From Dreissena polymorpha (Eukaryota; Mollusca; Bivalvia; Myida; Dreissenidae): a stretch of DNA of 64,000 nucleotides. The notes beneath the pieces were generated by a model. That model had not been told where the DNA came from and did not search any database. It saw nothing but the letters and a program-made list of their open reading frames with translations. The DNA is taken from positions 103,938,376-104,002,375 of the forward strand of contig NC_068362.1 in assembly GCF_020536995.1 (NCBI RefSeq), read 5' to 3'. Both the position numbers and the translations under genes were made by a program. Below, piece by piece: positions 58,771 through 64,000 of the stretch (within the stretch, counting starts at the first letter, position 1; every line of letters starts with the position of its first letter).

Positions 58771-59526
58771 AGTTAAGTCCGGTAATCTTGCACGTCCGGT
58801 AATCTTTCGCACTTCGCATTTGCGAATCTCGCAGACGACGAATGGTTTTCTTTAGTGATGAAAGATGGAATTTTACATTTTTAAGAATTAACGGATTTAA
58901 AAGGTACGTATTCCATGCAAAATAAAATTCGATCATTACATTTAAACACCGTTTGCGTCATCCCTATACATCGTAAACACTGTCCGTTTTACGAAAAATT
59001 CGAAATAAATCACAAATTCCCTGCAGTCTTTAGCGTTCTCATACTTTAAATTAATAATTCATAAATCCAACGTGTAATTTAGCATTCCATTCCACAATAT
59101 CCAATCAGTTATGTTATGTTTGAACATGAAAATATATCGCATCAGACGACATAGTCATCATTTCCCGCCATTCTGTCAAACCAATTTGGTATGACCTCCG
59201 CATGCGCAATGGCCTAGTTTTGATATTTTCTGTAAGCTATGGAAGCATGATCGTGGTAAAATCAAACCTGTTATGCATAAACATTTTTTTCACGCATACC
59301 GGTACTTTTTTTTATTAATTGTACACTATTACTAATGACTATATTATTTGGTGATTTGTAGTTAACATAAACTGCACTAGAAATCCACATTTAATTTTAA
59401 TGGTTTTACAAACTGATTTTTAAAATATTTTTCTGCAATGTTTTTTGTCAATAATTTGACACCATATGTCTACAATTTTGCCTAAACGAGGTCATTACAC
59501 AAAGTGCGCAAGATTACCGGACACTG
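58771..59526. mobile_element. small inverted-terminus element in NLR intron 2
   Basis: The left end reads 'cagttaagtccggtaatctt' then 'gcac'. The right end is the complement of 'cagtgtccggtaatcttgcg' then 'cactt'. The core 'tccggtaatctt' occurs twice in tandem at the left end and once at the right. A further copy in right-end orientation sits at about 59,706, perhaps the trace of a second insertion. A TA lies next to the left end. No transposase is visible. Confidence 0.7.
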
Positions 59527-59874
59527 TGATAGTTTGAAAATGAGGTGAGTCATGTTTGTTTCGAAATCAAATCGGACAGTACTTCACTGAATTAATTAGA
59601 TATTTTTGTGTTAATAAGCACATGAACTTATTATTTATATAATAAATTTAGATATTATGTTGCCAATTTATAAAAGAACATGTTTTTAAACCAATTGACC
59701 CTTAGCTGCGCAAGATTACCGGACAACATCGTAATTGATAAATTGTAGTTATATATCATTTTATGCTACAATAACAATACATTAACCTGTGAAAATCTAT
59801 AATTATACCTTATTTCACAAACACGTAGTAAATTGATAACGCTGATTTTATTTCCCGCAATTTTTATCCAATAC

Positions 59875-60033
59875 CTGTGCTAATTTTCTCACAGCCTCCT
59901 GCGCAGCAACGTCGTTTGCTAAATATTGTGGGTCAGTCAGCAGGCTTGTCAGCGTTATGAATATGTCATGGAGATCTGTGTCTGTGACCTTGCACGTAGA
60001 CGTATGGCGGACAGTTCTGCCAATGTCTCGCGC
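59875..60033 (-). CDS. NLR gene exon 2: end of the HEPN domain
   Basis: 159 bp, residues 191-243, phase 0 at both ends, between acceptor 'catattgtttag' and donor 'gcacag|gtattg'. It reads 'TSTCKVTDTDLHDIFITLTS' and 'LLTDPQYLANDVAAQEAVRK', matching the C-terminal helices of DZIP3-like HEPN domains (a V-T-D-T-D-L...LL-D-P pattern). The overlapping frames at 59,926-60,140 are shadows. Confidence 0.82.
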
Positions 60034-60587
60034 CTAAACAATATGTATGAGATTAAGTATTGCCTAATAAAATATTGCTTGCTTGTAACGATAACCGCTT
60101 TGAATACTGATTTTCCAGTAGAGCGTGGATAAAATATCAAAATATATATTCATGGCATTCAAGTAAACAACTTTATAATATAATACACTTTTGAAAACAA
60201 TATTATAGGTTAAAAAAAAACGAAATAATTAAAAATCATTTTCTATTTAACATCATCTTAACAAATGTGTTTTGCGCAGTCAAAACAAAACAACGTGTTT
60301 TTACGTATCTACCCATGCTCACAAGTGACATAAATTGATTGGTGGGAAGTGTCACAAAAATGTATTGCCCCATGATTGTGTGTTTGGTAAGAGTCAAACT
60401 GAAATCACAATCCAGAATACAAGTATTCGTTTATTTGAAAGTGAAAACATGTTTTCCTTTCCAAAAATATCAGTAAACTTATGCAACTTGACTTTACGGG
60501 CTACCGCTCTGATGGAAGTTTAAATTATATTGTGCTCTTTTTGAAGGCCTAATAATAAGGTTTTTAATAAGACATCTCTATATTCAC
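60034..60587. other. NLR intron 1
   Basis: Non-coding DNA between HEPN exons 1 and 2. A 62-codon plus frame at 60,335-60,523 is unrecognised. Confidence 0.6.
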
Positions 60588-61157
60588 CTTGGTTAAGATG
60601 CATGGCAGATGTGTTTTTCCTGAAGCTATCGGGAACGAAAACTTGTTATCAAAATGTTTGCAATTCATCATAAAACTTATGATTCCGTTGAAGTCTGTAT
60701 CTCGAACCGAGCTCTTTCCAGTATAACCGTCCGGAGGCAAATACACTTTGGCTATTTGCCATGGATTTGAAGCCCAGTCATTCGCAAATGTATTTTTCCA
60801 GGAAGGGTTTGAAAATTTATGTTGCTTTGAAATTTCGACAAGGACTTTATTACAAACGTTAGCAGGACATGGTCGTGGTTGTTTTAATGCGTGATCATGC
60901 ATCGATTTACATACACTATTTGCTCCTCGTTTATTGCATATTCCTGGTGAAGGGCATTTCAACACATTTGCAGTCTGACAGTTAAAACACGCGACTGCGC
61001 CACCTGTCAAGACAGTGTTGTATATATTAACGTGTAGAACTTTAGCCTCGTTCTCCGCGAACTGCTCTAGACCAGACTTTGCAATATCGATTGCCAGCCA
61101 TGCCTTCAACCAGTTCGTCCTTTCCTGATCAGTAAACACATCAGCTAGACTCGCCAT
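60588..61157 (-). CDS. NLR gene exon 1: DZIP3-like HEPN domain
   Basis: 570 bp, residues 1-190, beginning with ATG and ending in phase 0 at a 'ccaag|gtgaat' donor. The start 'MASLADVFTDQERTNWLKAW' fits the helical opening of DZIP3/hRUL138-type HEPN domains. A cysteine cluster follows (residues 57-102: 'CFNC', 'CPSPGIC', 'CKSMHDH', 'CPANVCNK'), then the signature-like 'PSWKNTFANDWASNPWQIAK' (118-137) and 'YLPPDGY' (139-145). In mollusc and other invertebrate proteins, from memory, this domain precedes NACHT or other immune modules and is thought to bind or act on RNA. That activity is not shown by the sequence. Confidence 0.85.
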
Positions 61158-61211
61158 AATGCATTAGTTAGCTTCATTGAAGAAGGAAATCATTCGTGGT
61201 TTGAATATCCC

Positions 61212-63500
61212 CTGTAAAAAAATAAAAAGTATTGACATCGGTGCAGACATTTGGAGAATGATGTTTAACACGTTTAAGATTTTGTATGTGGTTACAATTG
61301 TAGTTGTTTATATATACTAGTTGATTATAGTGGTGATTAAGATGTCGAATGTGAGAACAACGGTAGCGATGATAACTATGTACCTGATAATATGATAACG
61401 ATAACACTTATATTTATGTTATGATAATAGTATTAAGCTATGAGGATGATGGGTTACATATAACAGGGAGAATAGTCAAGCAATTATAAAACGAAATAAA
61501 AGCTGTGATGTCTTCCGTTCATTGGCCATTCATTTGATGTTTCATTGAAACGATGTTATATATTAGCGTAAACATTATTACATGTTAGGATGCAATTATG
61601 ATACTCTGTGTGCATGTTTGTGTGTTTATTGTGTATGTAATGTGATTATTACTATGTTGTATGTTTAAATACATATGTCGTTTGAATAAAGAAACTTTGT
61701 GTTGATACACTGTTATGTTAATACTATAGAATTATCTGTGTTATCTTTATACTGACATTTTTTATGGTTATCATTATTAATTCTTAAAGTCGACCAAATC
61801 TACAAATTTAGAGGAAACATCAGGGGTCAATAAAAATGGCGTCCTCTAGTTGCTTGAGTACGATGACGCTGATAAAGATCAGATTTCTTCAATGAAGGAG
61901 GAAATAAACCAAAACCGAAGAAAAAAGATTAACCACTTGCAAAAAGCTGGAATTCCGAGTCAAAGGAAGCTAGTGGGTAAAAATAAAGAAAAACATTAAA
62001 TCTCAAAGAGGCAAAGTGTAAGTTCTTTCTAGCGGTACATAATCCTCCCCTTACTCATATTTCTAAATGTCAGCAAAAAAAGTAAAAAGAGTGTTGATGA
62101 AATTGAGCTTACCATTGAAACTTGAGAAAAGATATTTTACTAACAAATAAAGTTTAAAAGCAAATATCAACGCTGGTTTTTTATAGATGAGTCTGAATCA
62201 GATTTTGAAATTGAATAATTATTCAAAACAAGGGTCCATGTATTCGGATAATGATTCCACCTCTAACATCTCAAATAAGTTAAAAGCGTTCATTCAATGC
62301 AATTAGGAGTAAAACTTCAGGCATTCCAGTTATAAATCATGATCAATTGGAAAATTAAAACTAAAAAATATCCACACACATATTTAAGATCGGAATTTAT
62401 AAGCAAGAACGTGGCATTTAAAAGTTTGAATGTCTATTTTTAGCAGGAAAATTATATATTATATCTGACTCAAGAACGAAATCAACATAACAAATAGAAG
62501 ATCGGGATTGCTCAAACGCATCATGTTTTTACATATGTCCTATAAATGTAAAGGTCTGAAAAGTTGAACTAGCTTTGTTAAGAGCCATTAAACTCGGCAA
62601 AACATGTAACAACGCATTTCAATATTCAGACATTTGCTATATTGAACAAATTTAAAATTAAACACTATATCAACAACAAATAATTACTTACTTAAACATT
62701 CAAAAGCAAGACTTCAGATTCACTGAGTAAAGAACATTCAAATGTGTGTTTTTGTAAACTCTATCACAAAAATGAATGCCAACATAAAAAGGATAATACA
62801 ACAGTTGTACGAAGAAAAATGAGATACGCCCTTAATATGTGTGTTACATGATGCCAAAAGGAAAACAACAAGCAATAATATCCGGAATGACCCAGTCGAA
62901 TTACGTAAATGAATAATATTTCATTAAAGATTGAGAAAGACAATTTGATAATCGAGTTAAAGCTCGCATAAATAAAAAATGTATTAATCAGTGATTATGG
63001 AAAAAAGTGTCATGCACAAATATTTTATGATTCTGTAATTAAAATGGTTCAATGACAAATAACTTAGGAACGTGTGAATTACAGGACATTAAAAGGTGTT
63101 TTGCATATATACAATTCATGGTAATGACATATTGCAAGGTGTAATTCAATCGCTTGAAGTGACCACGTATTTCGCTCCATACAATTGATGAACACAATAT
63201 GATATGAAATACTTCAATACTCACAAACGAAATGATTTTGTAAATGAAAAGGGATTTCTTGCACGTCTACATGGTATGGTTATGCAATATTACAAGTTAA
63301 ATTTCAATAGCTTGATATGAAGAAGTAGTTTGATCCACACACGTACAAAATTGTATTGGTAAACATGTCGAAGTTCAAGTGCAAACTATTCCGAAACGTG
63401 GTTATCCCATTGAATGAAAATATGCTGTAAACATCTAAACGCAATGGTATTAGCATATTTAAGTTGAAGTTCAATCGTTTTAGAAATGTAATTCGCTTCA
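61212..63500. other. 5' region of the NLR gene and unassigned DNA
   Basis: Upstream of the 5' UTR acceptor this should hold the first non-coding exon and promoter, but I cannot place them. At 61,800-62,220 the text reads partly like decayed, lysine-rich coding sequence with no known family. 62,220-63,500 is AT-rich with small frames only. Confidence 0.4.
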
Positions 63501-64000
63501 CAAACGTGTAATATATGTCGAACACGTGTCTGCATGTTTATCTCTATGCGCATGCCCACTGACCGCTTCCCGGCACTAGCCACATGTTATCTGCCAGTTG
63601 TAAAATAAACGTCTTAAAAACAGCACGCTTGTGTTCTTGACTTGATTGTCTATAATAGCCTTATCAAATTTGTGATACTACTATGACTATGTACATATGT
63701 ACGACAAACAAACTATAACTAGTTAAAACAACATAACATAACATGGTGTCAGAGTAAAAAAATAATAAATTTGGATTCTATTTTGTGTAAAACTATCTAG
63801 AAAATGGAATTAACGGGAATAACACCTCCGTGTATGAACTTGACTGATTCAAATCTTCCAGAGCAATGGAATAAATTCAAACGACACGTGGAATTAATGT
63901 TCTCCGGACCTCTGAAAGGTAAATGCGAGGAGGAAAAAGTGTCTTACCTATTACTATGGTCAGGCGAAAAAGGAAGGGATATTCACTCTACGTGGGGTGA
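63500..64000 (+). mobile_element. start of a Ty3/gypsy-type LTR retroelement, cut by the window end
   Basis: An LTR end is inferred at about 63,743 ('acataacataaca'). It is followed by a primer-binding-site-like 'tggtgtcagagt', and then an ATG at 63,804 opening a gag-like frame ('MELTGITPPCMNLTDSNLPE', 'QWNKFKRHVELMFSG') that stays open to the window edge. 'aataaa' at 63,604 and a TATA-like 'tctataata' upstream fit an LTR. The LTR start is not determined. The visible part looks whole, and the rest lies outside the window. Confidence 0.7.

Larger units (their letters stand above)
50079..61211 (-). other. NLR-type gene locus: HEPN, coiled coil, NACHT, LRR
   Basis: Five coding exons (60,588-61,157; 59,875-60,033; 58,258-58,522; 56,029-57,792; 50,079-51,835) join with consistent phases (0, 0, 1, 1) and GT-AG sites, giving about 1,504 residues. 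The start ATG (61,155-61,157) sits 54 bp inside an exon whose acceptor ('ttttttacag') is at 61,212, so a non-coding 5' exon lies further upstream. The predicted product combines a DZIP3-like HEPN domain, a coiled coil, a NACHT NTPase and leucine-rich repeats. This is the logic of cytosolic innate immune receptors: the LRR senses, NACHT oligomerises, and the N-terminal domain signals or acts on RNA. No stop or frameshift interrupts the joined exons, so the gene looks intact. Introns 2 and 4 hold DNA transposons. Confidence 0.85.

Overview
The window is eukaryotic, AT-rich and crowded with repeats. It has spliced genes with GT-AG introns and microsatellites, and three repeat families that I associate with bivalve molluscs: blocks of 'gacctttgacctt', a 'gccccc...gggggtatattg' hairpin followed by GTCT or GTCC runs, and a palindrome built on GCAAACAGCGT. 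A bivalve, possibly a dreissenid mussel, is the most likely source. That placement is inference from sequence style.

Layout. 1-5,150 is mostly unassigned DNA with a large GTCT microsatellite. 5,150-14,290 is an old Ty3/gypsy fragment (+ strand) split by a BEL/Pao LTR element (- strand, 5,904-13,342). 15,279-15,793 is an unrecognised 171-codon open frame. 16,170-17,520 is a decayed LINE on the minus strand. 17,520-31,900 holds diverged copies of one non-coding block in direct orientation. One of these copies is split by a 6.4 kb element with inverted termini (21,179-27,605), and that element itself carries a 4.4 kb LINE. 31,400-34,150 is microsatellite and minisatellite DNA.

34,145-35,918 (+) and 39,523-42,052 (-) are two remnants of the same multi-domain gene family. 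It ends in a cysteine-rich module and resembles what I recall of Academ-type DNA transposons. Two short, frame-compatible exons of an unknown host gene lie at 42,925-43,339. A ~60-bp satellite array, split by a TTAA-flanked MITE with a tRNA-like segment, follows at 44,150-45,740. A second plus-strand LINE occupies 46,317-49,980.

The main host gene fills 50,079-61,211 on the minus strand. Five coding exons with matching splice phases predict a protein of about 1,504 residues: a DZIP3-like HEPN domain, an 11-residue-repeat coiled coil, a NACHT NTPase and a leucine-rich repeat tail. This is an NLR-type innate immune sensor with a HEPN front end. Its introns carry several small DNA transposons, one of which ends about 16 bp from the splice donor of the NACHT exon. 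The window closes at 63,800-64,000 with the leader and gag start of another Ty3/gypsy element that runs off the edge.

Mobile-element insertion explains most of the DNA. The NLR gene is the only host gene whose structure can be read end to end, apart from a 5' UTR exon that lies further upstream.
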